From assembly GCF_000170795.1 (NCBI RefSeq), contig NZ_ABCM01000024.1:1-64000 (forward strand): DNA of 64,000 nt. The letters run 5' to 3'. Positions within the stretch are counted from its first letter, which is position 1, and each line of letters starts with the position of its first letter. Shown piece after piece: positions 42,368 to 50,937 of this stretch. The notes beneath the pieces were generated by a model that saw nothing but the letters and a program-made list of their open reading frames with translations, had not been told where the DNA came from and searched no databases. Position numbers and translations under genes: made by a program. The DNA comes from Pedobacter sp. BAL39 (GTDB lineage: Bacteria > Bacteroidota > Bacteroidia > Sphingobacteriales > Sphingobacteriaceae).

Positions 42368-42491
42368 AACAATTCTTTTGATGACACAAGATTCATATAA
42401 TTTTCGATTCTTACAACATTACAGCATTTCCGTTCTTACAACATTACATCATTCAAACATTTCATCTTTATAACTATTCAAACCTATTGCT

Positions 42492-42499
42492 TAACTTTG
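42492..42499 (+). promoter_or_regulatory. -7 box of lipA, 4 nt from the start codon
   Basis: TAACTTTG, exact consensus, followed by TACC and the ATG. A TTTA -33-like element lies 21 bp upstream (42467-42470). Confidence 0.65.
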
Positions 42500-42503
42500 T
42501 ACC

Positions 42504-43382
42504 ATGATCGCACTTCCGGTTGTTTCAGAAAACCCAGTACAACGTAAACCAGATTGGCTTAGAGTAAAGCTTCCTGTTGGTAAAGAATATGCACAAGTAC
42601 GCAGTCTTGTCGATACTCATAAACTACACACCATTTGCGAAAGCGGCAATTGTCCGAATATGGGCGAGTGCTGGGGTGCAGGAACAGCAACATTCATGAT
42701 CCTTGGTAACATCTGCACACGCTCCTGTTCGTTCTGTGCTGTAGCCACGGGCCGCCCGCTGGCCGTAGATACAGATGAACCCAACAGGGTTGCCAATTCA
42801 GTGAAACTCATGCAGGTGAAACACTGTGTCATCACTTCTGTAGACAGGGATGACCTTAAAGATGGTGGATCCATCATCTGGGCAGAAACGTTACAAGCCA
42901 TCAGAAGAGAAAGCCCTGAAACGACACTGGAAACTTTGATCCCTGACTTTCGTGGAATCTGGGATAACCTGTACCGCGTACTGGAAGAACGTCCGGAGGT
43001 CATGTCCCACAACGTAGAAACCGTAAGAAGACTTACCAAACAGGTGCGCATACAGGCAAAATACGACCGTAGCCTGGAATGCCTGAAAAGGATTTCTGAT
43101 TTTGGTCTGCGCACAAAAACAGGGATCATGCTGGGCCTGGGTGAAACTGAAGATGATGTCTTCGAAGCGATGGACGATCTTGTAGCCAATGGTGTTCATA
43201 TCCTTACCCTGGGACAATACCTGCAGCCAACACGTAACCACCACCCTGTTCTGGACTGGATCCACCCGGACCAGTTCGCCAAATACAAAGAGGTAGGAAT
43301 GGAAAAGGGCTTTAAGTATGTAGAAAGCGGACCGCTTGTCAGATCATCGTATCATGCTGAAAAACATCTTTTTGACCTGTAA
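42504..43382 (+). CDS. lipA: Lipoyl synthase (radical SAM)
   Basis: Inserts two sulfurs into octanoyl chains on lipoyl domains; 292 residues. The auxiliary cluster motif is 'CESGNCPNMGECW' (about 44-56), the radical-SAM cluster 'CTRSCSFCAV' (about 71-80, CxxxCxxC), and the C-terminal 'GPLVRSSYHAE' (about 278-288) carries the conserved Arg-Ser-Ser-Tyr. It is monocistronic by appearance, with the promoter box directly in front. Confidence 0.96.
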   Translation: MIALPVVSENPVQRKPDWLRVKLPVGKEYAQVRSLVDTHKLHTICESGNCPNMGECWGAGTATFMILGNICTRSCSFCAVATGRPLAVDTDEPNRVANSVKLMQVKHCVITSVDRDDLKDGGSIIWAETLQAIRRESPETTLETLIPDFRGIWDNLYRVLEERPEVMSHNVETVRRLTKQVRIQAKYDRSLECLKRISDFGLRTKTGIMLGLGETEDDVFEAMDDLVANGVHILTLGQYLQPTRNHHPVLDWIHPDQFAKYKEVGMEKGFKYVESGPLVRSSYHAEKHLFDL

Positions 43383-43450
43383 ACGCATCGCAATAAAAAA
43401 CAAATTGTTTGTTGCTGATGTTGTTATAGTTTCTGTATATTAGGCGAACA

Positions 43451-44002
43451 TTGGCAAGAACTAAGAAAATATCACTCTCCGAAGAAGAGCTGGTCCATGC
43501 ACTTAAAAGGCAGGATACCATCGCTATAAAGGCTTTGTACGACATGTACTCTGCCGCGTTATTTGGCGTAATTTCAAGAATCATCCCGAACACTGAAGTG
43601 GCAGAAGACCTGCTGCAGGAAACTTTCATTAAAATATGGAATTCCGGCGCCTATTACGACAGCAGTAAAGGCCGCCTGTTTACCTGGATGATGAACATTG
43701 CCAGAAACCTGTCTATCGACAAACTCCGCTCAAAAGATTTTAAAAATTCTAACAAAAACCAAGATATTGAAAATAACGTAGATTTCATTGACGCACAGAG
43801 GGAAGTAACTTTTAATGCGGATACATTGGGCTTAAAGGAAATGGTAGTTGCCCTTAAGCCGGAATACAATGATGTATTAAATATGGTTTACTTCAGAGGA
43901 TATACTCATGCAGAGGCGGCAGAGGAATTAAACTTACCATTGGGTACCGTTAAGACGCGTATCAGAATGGCTATTTTGGAATTAAGAAAGCATTTTAACT
44001 AA
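43451..44002 (+). CDS. ECF-type RNA polymerase sigma factor
   Basis: Sigma-70 family extracytoplasmic function factor of 183 residues. Region 2 contains 'AEDLLQETFIKIWNS' (about 54-68) and 'GRLFTWMMNIARNLSIDKLR' in part (about 75-95). Region 4 has 'YFRGYTHAEAAEELNLPLGTVKTRIR' split across about 139-165. The start is a TTG at 43451; no ATG or GTG fits the conserved N-terminus. The anti-sigma gene begins directly after its stop codon. A TATATTAG (one mismatch to TAnnTTTG) ends 7 nt before the start. Confidence 0.92.
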   Translation: MARTKKISLSEEELVHALKRQDTIAIKALYDMYSAALFGVISRIIPNTEVAEDLLQETFIKIWNSGAYYDSSKGRLFTWMMNIARNLSIDKLRSKDFKNSNKNQDIENNVDFIDAQREVTFNADTLGLKEMVVALKPEYNDVLNMVYFRGYTHAEAAEELNLPLGTVKTRIRMAILELRKHFN

Positions 44003-44881
44003 GTGGAAGAGGAACAAGAATTTATTCAGTCAGGCATACTAGAACTCTATGTTATCGGAGATGTAACCCCTGATGAGAAAAAACTCGTGGAGGAGAGGGC
44101 AGTTAAAAATCCGGCAGTGAAGGCTGAAATCTCAGCCATTGAATACGCGATGGAGAAGTATGCATCATTGAATGCTGTTCATCGTGCCGATGAGCTTCAG
44201 CTGAAAATTATGGATACCATACTCCCTGAGGATGAAAAATCTACCGTTATCGACCCAACAATAGCGGTTAACCCGACAATGAATACAATTGCAGCAAACC
44301 ATATGGTAACCGGCATACCGGATCAGTCTGCAAAAATCAAAAAACTATACTTCGCACTGGCCGCCTGTGTGGCACTGCTGATCATTAGCACCGCGGCACT
44401 TTATTCAGCACATAATGATCTTGGCAATGCAAAAGAGCAGATCTTTGCGCTCAGCCAGGACAAAGAAAAATATGCGCAGAATGCCAGCTACATGACCCAA
44501 CAAAATGAAGAGCTTCAGACGATGGCTGACATGCCTTCTGATCCAGATTGGAAAACCATAAAACTGGCGGGTACTAAAATGGACCCTAAGGCTAAAATGG
44601 TTGTTTACTGGCACACCTCAGGACAACATGTAATGGTAGACACCAAGAAAATGGGCCTTCCTGCCAATGATGAACTGCACCAATATCAGCTATGGGCATT
44701 GGTAAATGGAAAACCTGTAGACCTTGGCGTATTTGATGCGAAAGCAGACAGTGCGCACATTCTTGTGAAAATGAAGGAGATTGCCGGTGCTCAGGCCTTT
44801 GCGGTCACGCTTGAAAAACGTGGAGGTGCGATTAACCCCACCATGGAGCAAATGATTGCCATGGGTGCGGTTACGATTTAA
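44003..44881 (+). CDS. Anti-sigma factor, RskA-like
   Basis: Membrane-anchored anti-sigma factor of 292 residues with a GTG start abutting the sigma-factor stop (TAAGTG). The cytoplasmic N-terminus (about 1-110, 'LELYVIGDVTPDEKKLVEERA' in part) is an anti-sigma domain without a zinc His-Cys motif. One transmembrane helix ('LYFALAACVALLIISTAALY', about 114-133) is followed by a coiled stretch and the RskA C-terminal domain (about 190-290, 'HQYQLWALVNGKPVDLGVFD'). It should sequester the sigma factor until an envelope signal arrives. Its end overlaps the convergent NnrD gene by 11 bp. Confidence 0.9.
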   Translation: MEEEQEFIQSGILELYVIGDVTPDEKKLVEERAVKNPAVKAEISAIEYAMEKYASLNAVHRADELQLKIMDTILPEDEKSTVIDPTIAVNPTMNTIAANHMVTGIPDQSAKIKKLYFALAACVALLIISTAALYSAHNDLGNAKEQIFALSQDKEKYAQNASYMTQQNEELQTMADMPSDPDWKTIKLAGTKMDPKAKMVVYWHTSGQHVMVDTKKMGLPANDELHQYQLWALVNGKPVDLGVFDAKADSAHILVKMKEIAGAQAFAVTLEKRGGAINPTMEQMIAMGAVTI

Positions 44882-45809
44882 CAGAGATCATCTTTTTAAT
44901 GGATTTGGGTACCTGCGCGGCTAACTGCAGTGCATTTACGTTGAACATGCTTTCTGCCAGTTCATCTCCGGCCAGGCCATGGAAATAACAAGCCAGCATT
45001 GCGGCATCACGGGCGTCATAACCCTGAGCTACATAAGCGGTGATCAGCCCTGTAAGCACATCACCCATCCCACCCTGCGCCATCGCCGGGTTTCCTGTAG
45101 GATTAATGAGCACCTGCCCTTGCGGGTCGATGATGAACGTAAACTCATTCTTCAGCACAATGATAATTTTAAACCGTTTAGCCTCTTTCAGGCCGGTATC
45201 GAGACGTGCTTTCCAGCTGGAATGTTCGCCGAATAACCGGTCAAATTCCTTTACATGTGGAGTCAGGATGCTTCCCTCTGGAACCAGTTGCATCAATTCT
45301 TCCGAGCCTGCGAGCAACTGAAGGCCGTCAGCATCAATCACCAGGGAACGCTTCAAATCAAGCAACTGCTTCACAATACCCAGCGCATCATCCGACTTGC
45401 CCAGTCCGGGTCCAACTGCAATGGCTTTATACTGATCAAATTCCTGCTGTACATGAAAATCTGCCCTGCTGAGGAACATCACCTCCGGAAAGGCTGTGTT
45501 CAATGCCGCGAGTCCTGTATCCGGGATACAGGCTGTACTAAGTCCAACTCCTCCGTACATGCAGGCAGCGTTGCTGAGGATTGCAGCGCCCATGGTATTT
45601 ATTGCCCCGGCAACAATCAGCGCATGTCCATATGTCCCCTTGTGGGTAAAAGGAACCCTGAGCCGGAACGCCGACCTGATGGCTGCGGCAGTCACCAGCT
45701 GATAGGGAGAAAAATGTGCTCCCTCAGACTTAGTGAGTCCCTCTGATACTAATTCGGAAGGTTCAGCGGCATTACCATCCGGCAAAAAGGTATTCAGGTA
45801 AATTGCCAT
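44871..45809 (-). CDS. nnrD: ADP-dependent NAD(P)H-hydrate dehydratase, without the epimerase domain
   Basis: Repairs hydrated NAD(P)H; 312 residues of ribokinase-like fold. Motifs are 'HKGTYGHALIVAGA' (about 56-69), 'VGPGLGKSDDAL' (about 132-143) and the C-terminal 'NPAMAQGGMGDVLTGLI' (about 239-255) with the catalytic Asp. Most bacterial proteins of this kind are about 500 residues with an N-terminal epimerase (NnrE) domain. Here only the last 40-50 residues before the kinase-like domain are kept, starting at an ATG 11 bp after uvrA, and no epimerase lies upstream. It is downstream of uvrA in the same direction. Confidence 0.9.
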   Translation of the reverse strand: MAIYLNTFLPDGNAAEPSELVSEGLTKSEGAHFSPYQLVTAAAIRSAFRLRVPFTHKGTYGHALIVAGAINTMGAAILSNAACMYGGVGLSTACIPDTGLAALNTAFPEVMFLSRADFHVQQEFDQYKAIAVGPGLGKSDDALGIVKQLLDLKRSLVIDADGLQLLAGSEELMQLVPEGSILTPHVKEFDRLFGEHSSWKARLDTGLKEAKRFKIIIVLKNEFTFIIDPQGQVLINPTGNPAMAQGGMGDVLTGLITAYVAQGYDARDAAMLACYFHGLAGDELAESMFNVNALQLAAQVPKSIKKMISVKS

Positions 45810-45820
45810 GATTCATCGTT

Positions 45821-48664
45821 TTAAAGTCCCATTTCTTTCTTCAAAAACTTCCCGGTCAGGCTATTCGGATGCTGGATCAAGCCCTCCGGAGTACCTTCAA
45901 AAAGAATCCGTCCTCCGCCGGCACCACCTTCCTCACCGAGATCAATTACCCAGTCGGCCACCTTAACGACATCCAGGTTGTGCTCAATCACCAGCACTGT
46001 ATTTCCTTTCTCCACCAACTCATTCAATACCCCCAGCAGTACATTGATGTCTTCAAAATGAAGTCCCGTGGTGGGCTCGTCAAGAATGTAAAATGTTCGT
46101 CCTGTATCTTTCTTGGAAAGTTCCGTTGCAAGTTTTACACGCTGGGCCTCACCTCCGGATAAAGTAGTGGACGACTGACCAAGCGTAATGTATCCCAACC
46201 CCACATCTTTAAGGGTTTTTATCTTACGGTAAATTACTGGCATGTTCTCAAAGAAATCGCAGGCATCCTCGATGCTCATATCCAGGACATCACTGATCGA
46301 TTTGCTCTTATACCGGACTTCCAGCGTTTCCCGGTTGTAACGCCGGCCACCGCACTCTTCACACGGTACCTGCACATCCGGAAGGAAATTCATCTCTATG
46401 ACCTTCATTCCTCCGCCCTGACATGTTTCACACCTGCCACCCTTCACATTAAATGAAAAACGACCTGGTTTATATCCACGGATCTTCGCCTCCGGCAGTT
46501 GCACAAATAAATTGCGGATATCCGAAAAGACCCCTGTATAGGTTGATGGGTTGGACCTTGGTGTCCGCCCGATGGGTGCCTGGTCAATTTCAATTACCTT
46601 ATCAATTTCCTTCAGCCCGTTGATCTTTTCGTAAGGCAGCGGATGTTTCTTGGCCCTGAAAAAATGATGGTTTAAAATCGGGTACAGTGTCTCCGTAATC
46701 AGGCTGGACTTTCCGCTACCCGATACACCAGTTACTGCAATAAACTTACCCAGAGGAAAGTCAACAGACACATCTTTCAGGTTATGTCCGCTTGCCTTCA
46801 GGATAGACAGCTTGCTCCCCGTACCCTTTCTCCTTTTTTTAGGAATGGCAATTGATTTATTCCCGTTCAGATAAGCCGCAGTAAGTGTACCTGATTTCAG
46901 TATCTGATCGGGTGTCCCCTCGGCCACTACCTGACCACCATGCACACCAGCAGCAGGACCTACGTCGATCACATGGTCTGCCTCGAGGATCATGTCTTTA
47001 TCGTGTTCCACCACCAAGACCGTATTGCCCAGGTCACGCAGATTTTTCAGCGCACCGATCAAACGCTCATTGTCACGCTGATGCAGGCCAATGCTGGGTT
47101 CATCAAGAATGTACATGACATTCATCAGCTGCGAGCCAATCTGCGTTGCCAGCCGGATCCGCTGGGCTTCACCTCCCGACAATGTGCGTGCTGTGCGATC
47201 CAGCGACAGGTAGTTCAACCCTACATCACTCAAAAAGCCCAGACGGGCACGGATCTCTTTAAAAATTTCCTTTGCTATGGTATTCTGCCTTTCGCTCAGG
47301 CGGTCTTCTATATCAACATACCAGCTTTTAAGGCTGCTGATGTCCATCTCGGCCAGCTCAAAGATGTTCTTCCCATCAATCTTAAAATGAAGACTCTCTT
47401 TTTTCAGTCTTGCACCATTACAAACAGGACAGGTCTTCAGCTTACGGAAGGACTCCATATCATCAACGGCACCCTCCCCTTTTTTCTCCTGCTGCTCTTC
47501 CAGCAGTTTAATGATGCCATCAAATGTAATCTGATAATTTTGTACGTTCCATTTGTTGTACTCCACCGCTACCGACAACAGGTCAGGGGTACCATTCAGA
47601 ATGATGCCGATGTGCTCTTCACTCAGCTTCTCCAGTGGTGTCGATAAAGAGAAATTGTATTTCTTCGCCAGCGCCTTTAATACCTGGAACATCCAGATGT
47701 CCCGGTATTCACCCAATGGTGCAAGCCCACCGTTAATGATGCTCAATTTAGGGTTAGGCATCACGGAATCCTTGTCGATTACAAAAATGTAGCCCAGCCC
47801 GTCACAATTTTCACAGGCACCATAAGGAGAATTAAAGGAGAAACTATTGGGTTGTGGCTCGTCATAGGAAATCCCGGTAGTAGGGCACATCAGGAACCTG
47901 CTGAAATGAGATACATTGTTTTCTTTATCACTGATCTTTATGATCCCTTTTCCCAGACGCATTGCCGTCTGCAGAGAATCCTGAAGACGCTTCTGATCTT
48001 TACGGTCGATAATCAGGCGGTCGACGACAATCTCGATGTCATGAATTTTGTAACGATCAACCTGCATCTTGGCAGTAAGGTCCTGGATTTCCCCATCAAT
48101 ACGGACCTTCACAAAGCCCTGCTTGCGGATCTGCTCAAACAGCTCCCGGTAATGTCCTTTACGGCCCTTTACCACCGGAGCAAGAATGTTTACCGGCAGA
48201 TCTTCAAATTTATTGTAGATGTTGCTCAGGATCTGGTCCTCACTCATGCGCTCCATCTTCTCCCCCGTATTGTAGGAAAATGCATCTGCAGCACGTGCAT
48301 AAAGCAAGCGCATAAAATCGTATATCTCCGTGATGGTACCCACGGTGGAACGCGGGTTCTTGCTGGTTGTCTTCTGTTCAATGGCAATCACGGGACTTAA
48401 GCCGGAAACCTTGTCTACATCCGGGCGTTCCATTCCCCCCATAAACTGACGGGAGTAAGCACTGAAAGTCTCCATATAACGGCGCTGTCCTTCTGCATAG
48501 ATGGTATCGAAAGCAAGTGACGACTTGCCGCTGCCACTGAGACCGGTAATAACGACCAGCTTGTTCCTTGGAAAAGAAACATCTATATTTTTAAGGTTAT
48601 GTACCCTGGCGCCATATACTTCAACATCTTTCTGCTCACCCAGGTCAACGGTATTTTTACTCAT
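45821..48664 (-). CDS. uvrA: Excinuclease ABC subunit A
   Basis: Damage-recognition ATPase of nucleotide excision repair. 947 residues from the ATG at 48664, which fits the normal size; an open extension to 48748 lacks conservation. Walker A 1 'GLSGSGKSSLAFDT' (about 41-54) and Walker A 2 'GVSGSGKSSLITET' (about 636-649), ABC signatures 'LSGGEAQRIRLATQIGSQ' and 'LSGGEAQRVKLATELSKK', and both Cys4 zinc fingers ('CPVCNGARLK' and 'CETCQGGGMKV...CEECGG') are intact. It heads an operon with nnrD. Confidence 0.97.
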   Translation of the reverse strand: MSKNTVDLGEQKDVEVYGARVHNLKNIDVSFPRNKLVVITGLSGSGKSSLAFDTIYAEGQRRYMETFSAYSRQFMGGMERPDVDKVSGLSPVIAIEQKTTSKNPRSTVGTITEIYDFMRLLYARAADAFSYNTGEKMERMSEDQILSNIYNKFEDLPVNILAPVVKGRKGHYRELFEQIRKQGFVKVRIDGEIQDLTAKMQVDRYKIHDIEIVVDRLIIDRKDQKRLQDSLQTAMRLGKGIIKISDKENNVSHFSRFLMCPTTGISYDEPQPNSFSFNSPYGACENCDGLGYIFVIDKDSVMPNPKLSIINGGLAPLGEYRDIWMFQVLKALAKKYNFSLSTPLEKLSEEHIGIILNGTPDLLSVAVEYNKWNVQNYQITFDGIIKLLEEQQEKKGEGAVDDMESFRKLKTCPVCNGARLKKESLHFKIDGKNIFELAEMDISSLKSWYVDIEDRLSERQNTIAKEIFKEIRARLGFLSDVGLNYLSLDRTARTLSGGEAQRIRLATQIGSQLMNVMYILDEPSIGLHQRDNERLIGALKNLRDLGNTVLVVEHDKDMILEADHVIDVGPAAGVHGGQVVAEGTPDQILKSGTLTAAYLNGNKSIAIPKKRRKGTGSKLSILKASGHNLKDVSVDFPLGKFIAVTGVSGSGKSSLITETLYPILNHHFFRAKKHPLPYEKINGLKEIDKVIEIDQAPIGRTPRSNPSTYTGVFSDIRNLFVQLPEAKIRGYKPGRFSFNVKGGRCETCQGGGMKVIEMNFLPDVQVPCEECGGRRYNRETLEVRYKSKSISDVLDMSIEDACDFFENMPVIYRKIKTLKDVGLGYITLGQSSTTLSGGEAQRVKLATELSKKDTGRTFYILDEPTTGLHFEDINVLLGVLNELVEKGNTVLVIEHNLDVVKVADWVIDLGEEGGAGGGRILFEGTPEGLIQHPNSLTGKFLKKEMGL

Positions 48665-48787
48665 ATATTTATTAAAAAAATATTGCTGATAGCTAATGTG
48701 ATTGAGACAGCAAATTCTCAGCCACAAAAATGCTAAAAATTTTATCAAATGAAAAGCTAATGCCCTGTTACCGGATGCAAAAGATAC

Positions 48788-49840
48788 TTACCAGACAATA
48801 GTTGTCCCTTCTGCAGTAGGATGCCCTGTACAGACCAGAACCCGCCCTGCAGCAACTTCCTCGTCCGTCAGCACCTCATTGTAGTCCATCACTACAGCGC
48901 CGCTGGTGCAGCTGGCAGTACAGGAGCTGCAGATGCCAGCATGACAGCTATATGGCAGGTCGATCTGATTCTCCAGCGCAGCATCCAGGATGCTCTGATG
49001 GTAAGGAACCTGCAGGTGGTAGCTGGCGCCCTGATATTGAAGATTTACACCATAAGTATTGGTATCTCTCGGCTTTTTATTGCTGGTATCGTCTTCATCC
49101 GCCTCATCCTCAGGCAACACAAAAGTCTCCCGCCGGATCTGACTTTTATCAAAACCCAGGTTAAGTAAGGTAATGCGGCATACATCCATATAATCCACCG
49201 GCCCGCAGGTATACAACAAAGCCTCCTCCTTATCGTACATGAGCTCAGTCTTTACAATACGTTCGATCAGCGGACCATTCAACCGCGCCATCAGCAGATT
49301 TTGTGATTGACTGATGACATTAATTACTTTCAACCGGTCGGGATGTTCTACCTGCAGCAGTCTGAGCTCCTCATAAAACAAGGTTTCCTCCACAGAACGG
49401 CTGCTGTAGACAAGCACAACCCTGGAATCCCGTTCTCGGATCAACGCTGTTTTCAGGATCGAAAAAAGCGGCGTGATACCTATCCCCGCACCAAAAAGAA
49501 AAACAGTGCGTTTCAATGAATACTCCGGAACATAATTAAACAATCCATTAGGTTCTACTGCAGTCAGTATTTCTCCAATGGCAGTCTTGTGATGCAGCAA
49601 TCTGGAAATGGCACCATTCTCTACCCGCTTGATGCCTATGGACATCGGCTCCTCAGCATCCGGAGAACTGTAAAGCGAATAGGAACGACGCAGCTCTTTT
49701 CCATTGACCCGAAATACCAGTGTAAGAAATTGGCCTGCTTTGTAGGATGGCCGCGCGCCGTCAAGAGGCTCAAAAGTAATCAGCAGGTTTTCTCCGGGAC
49801 AGAAGGTCATCCCCGCAATACGTAACTCAAACAATTTCAT
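48788..49840 (-). CDS. FAD/2Fe-2S oxidoreductase (PaaE-like ferredoxin reductase)
   Basis: Electron-transfer flavoprotein of 350 residues. It has an FAD-binding barrel ('LRRSYSLYSSPD', about 50-61), an NAD(P) domain ('LFGAGIGITPLFSIL', about 113-127) and a C-terminal plant-type ferredoxin ('YSCHAGICSSCTASC', about 297-311, plus a later 'VCTGHP'). The layout matches PaaE-type reductases. The start at 49840 was chosen because a terminator stem (49878-49897) lies within any longer version. No oxygenase subunits are nearby, so the partner enzyme is unknown. Confidence 0.88.
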   Translation of the reverse strand: MKLFELRIAGMTFCPGENLLITFEPLDGARPSYKAGQFLTLVFRVNGKELRRSYSLYSSPDAEEPMSIGIKRVENGAISRLLHHKTAIGEILTAVEPNGLFNYVPEYSLKRTVFLFGAGIGITPLFSILKTALIRERDSRVVLVYSSRSVEETLFYEELRLLQVEHPDRLKVINVISQSQNLLMARLNGPLIERIVKTELMYDKEEALLYTCGPVDYMDVCRITLLNLGFDKSQIRRETFVLPEDEADEDDTSNKKPRDTNTYGVNLQYQGASYHLQVPYHQSILDAALENQIDLPYSCHAGICSSCTASCTSGAVVMDYNEVLTDEEVAAGRVLVCTGHPTAEGTTIVW

Positions 49841-49877
49841 TTTGCTCAAAATAATCATTTTTCCCTGCAAACAAAAA

Positions 49878-49897
49878 AGCCGGAATAAATTCCGGCT
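49878..49897 (-). terminator. Intrinsic terminator of the lytic transglycosylase gene
   Basis: Palindromic stem AGCCGGAAT / ATTCCGGCT with a 2-nt centre; in the minus direction it is followed by TTTTTTGT. Confidence 0.82.
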
Positions 49898-49926
49898 CTC
49901 CCCAATTTGCGTGTCTTTTATCAATA

Positions 49927-50718
49927 TTATTCAGCGGCGCTGGCAGCTTTCTCTGCATTATAAGCCAACAGCTCCTTCGGAGCTTTATAGCCATACTTTG
50001 CAGGATGTTCCAGGATCGCTTTCATGGAGATCAGCTTATAAACATAACCCGCTGTTTCGCGGTTCAGCTTCATCTTGAAATAATTGTCCTGATTTTGCCG
50101 GTCAATCTGCTTCTGCATGTGGTTGTCGCCAACATTGTAGGCCGCAGCTACGAGCGTCCAGTTGTCGAAAACACAATAAAGTGCCTTGATGTATTTGGCC
50201 GCAGCAACGGTCGACTTACGCAGGTTTTTACGCTCATCTACCTTGCTATTTACCTTCAGTCCGAAACTACGTGCTGTTCCAGGCATAAACTGCCAGAAAC
50301 CGGTCGCTCCTTTTGGAGATACACCCTCCCTCAGGCCTGATTCTACTAAAGGTACATATTTGAAATCCTCGGGAATGCCGTAGGCGGCGAGGATCGGTTC
50401 GATCACTGGGAACCATTCTGCTGCTTTTCGATGCAAACGATTGGTTTGAAGGTGACTGTAATTGAATGCAGCAAGAATCTTCTTCATTTTGCGCTCCACC
50501 TTGGCGTCGCCCTGCGGGAGGCTTTCTTCTGCGAAATTTAACTGAGCCATCAGAGATACCGGCTCTTCGATTTTTTGTGTTACTGTATCTGTTGTTGTGG
50601 TATTCTTTTCTTCTTTTAAAAGACTTTTTGCTGCTTGGGGCATGTTGTAAGCAAACACTTTTGCCATAACCAGTAATGCTAAAATTACCGTACATGTTAT
50701 TATGTGTTTCTTTATCAT
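49927..50718 (-). CDS. Lytic transglycosylase, SLT domain
   Basis: Murein-cleaving enzyme of 263 residues from the ATG at 50718. A strong Shine-Dalgarno (AAAAGGAGG, 50722-50730) 3 nt upstream decides this start. The signal/anchor segment ('ITCTVILALLVMAKVFAY') is followed by a helical region and the SLT fold: catalytic Glu in 'LVESGLREGVSPKGATGFWQ' (about 129-148), 'FMPGTARSFGLKV' and 'AAYNVGDNHMQKQI' (about 195-208). Good SD sites are uncommon in this window, which suggests high expression. It has its own terminator. Confidence 0.9.
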   Translation of the reverse strand: MIKKHIITCTVILALLVMAKVFAYNMPQAAKSLLKEEKNTTTTDTVTQKIEEPVSLMAQLNFAEESLPQGDAKVERKMKKILAAFNYSHLQTNRLHRKAAEWFPVIEPILAAYGIPEDFKYVPLVESGLREGVSPKGATGFWQFMPGTARSFGLKVNSKVDERKNLRKSTVAAAKYIKALYCVFDNWTLVAAAYNVGDNHMQKQIDRQNQDNYFKMKLNRETAGYVYKLISMKAILEHPAKYGYKAPKELLAYNAEKAASAAE

Positions 50719-50721
50719 TTT

Positions 50722-50730
50722 CCTCCTTTT
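50722..50730 (-). promoter_or_regulatory. Strong ribosome binding site of the lytic transglycosylase
   Basis: AAAAGGAGG on the minus strand, 3 nt before the ATG at 50718. It fixes the start codon against the longer open frame reaching 50787. Confidence 0.7.
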
Positions 50731-50895
50731 TTTGGTTAACAATTTTAAAACGCCTGCAAACATACGGTATATTATGCTAACTATCAAGCTTTTACAAAAA
50801 ACACACTGAAAATCAACGTTTAAACATGAATAAACAGCGTTTTTTTATTTGGCACTTAAGCCCAAATTATCAGCTGCAGATTCCCCGATTTTTAT

Positions 50896-50925
50896 TAAAT
50901 TTGCAACCGCATAAATTATGCGGTT
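50896..50925 (+). promoter_or_regulatory. Promoter -7 box and adjacent hairpin of the pseudouridine synthase gene
   Basis: TAAATTTG (50896-50903, exact consensus) is followed at once by a 21-bp inverted repeat, arms AACCGCATAA / TTATGCGGTT around a central A (50905-50925). The stem would sit at the very 5' end of the mRNA, 12 nt before the ATG at 50938, or act as a DNA operator. Confidence 0.6.
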
Positions 50926-50937
50926 ATATAGCGTATC

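Noticed and set aside
43381..43420. Imperfect palindrome CAAATTGTTTG after lipA as a terminator
   Set aside because: Short, AT-only stem without a following T-run.
46940..47647. 235-codon frame antisense to uvrA
   Set aside because: Inside the conserved uvrA gene and without recognisable features.
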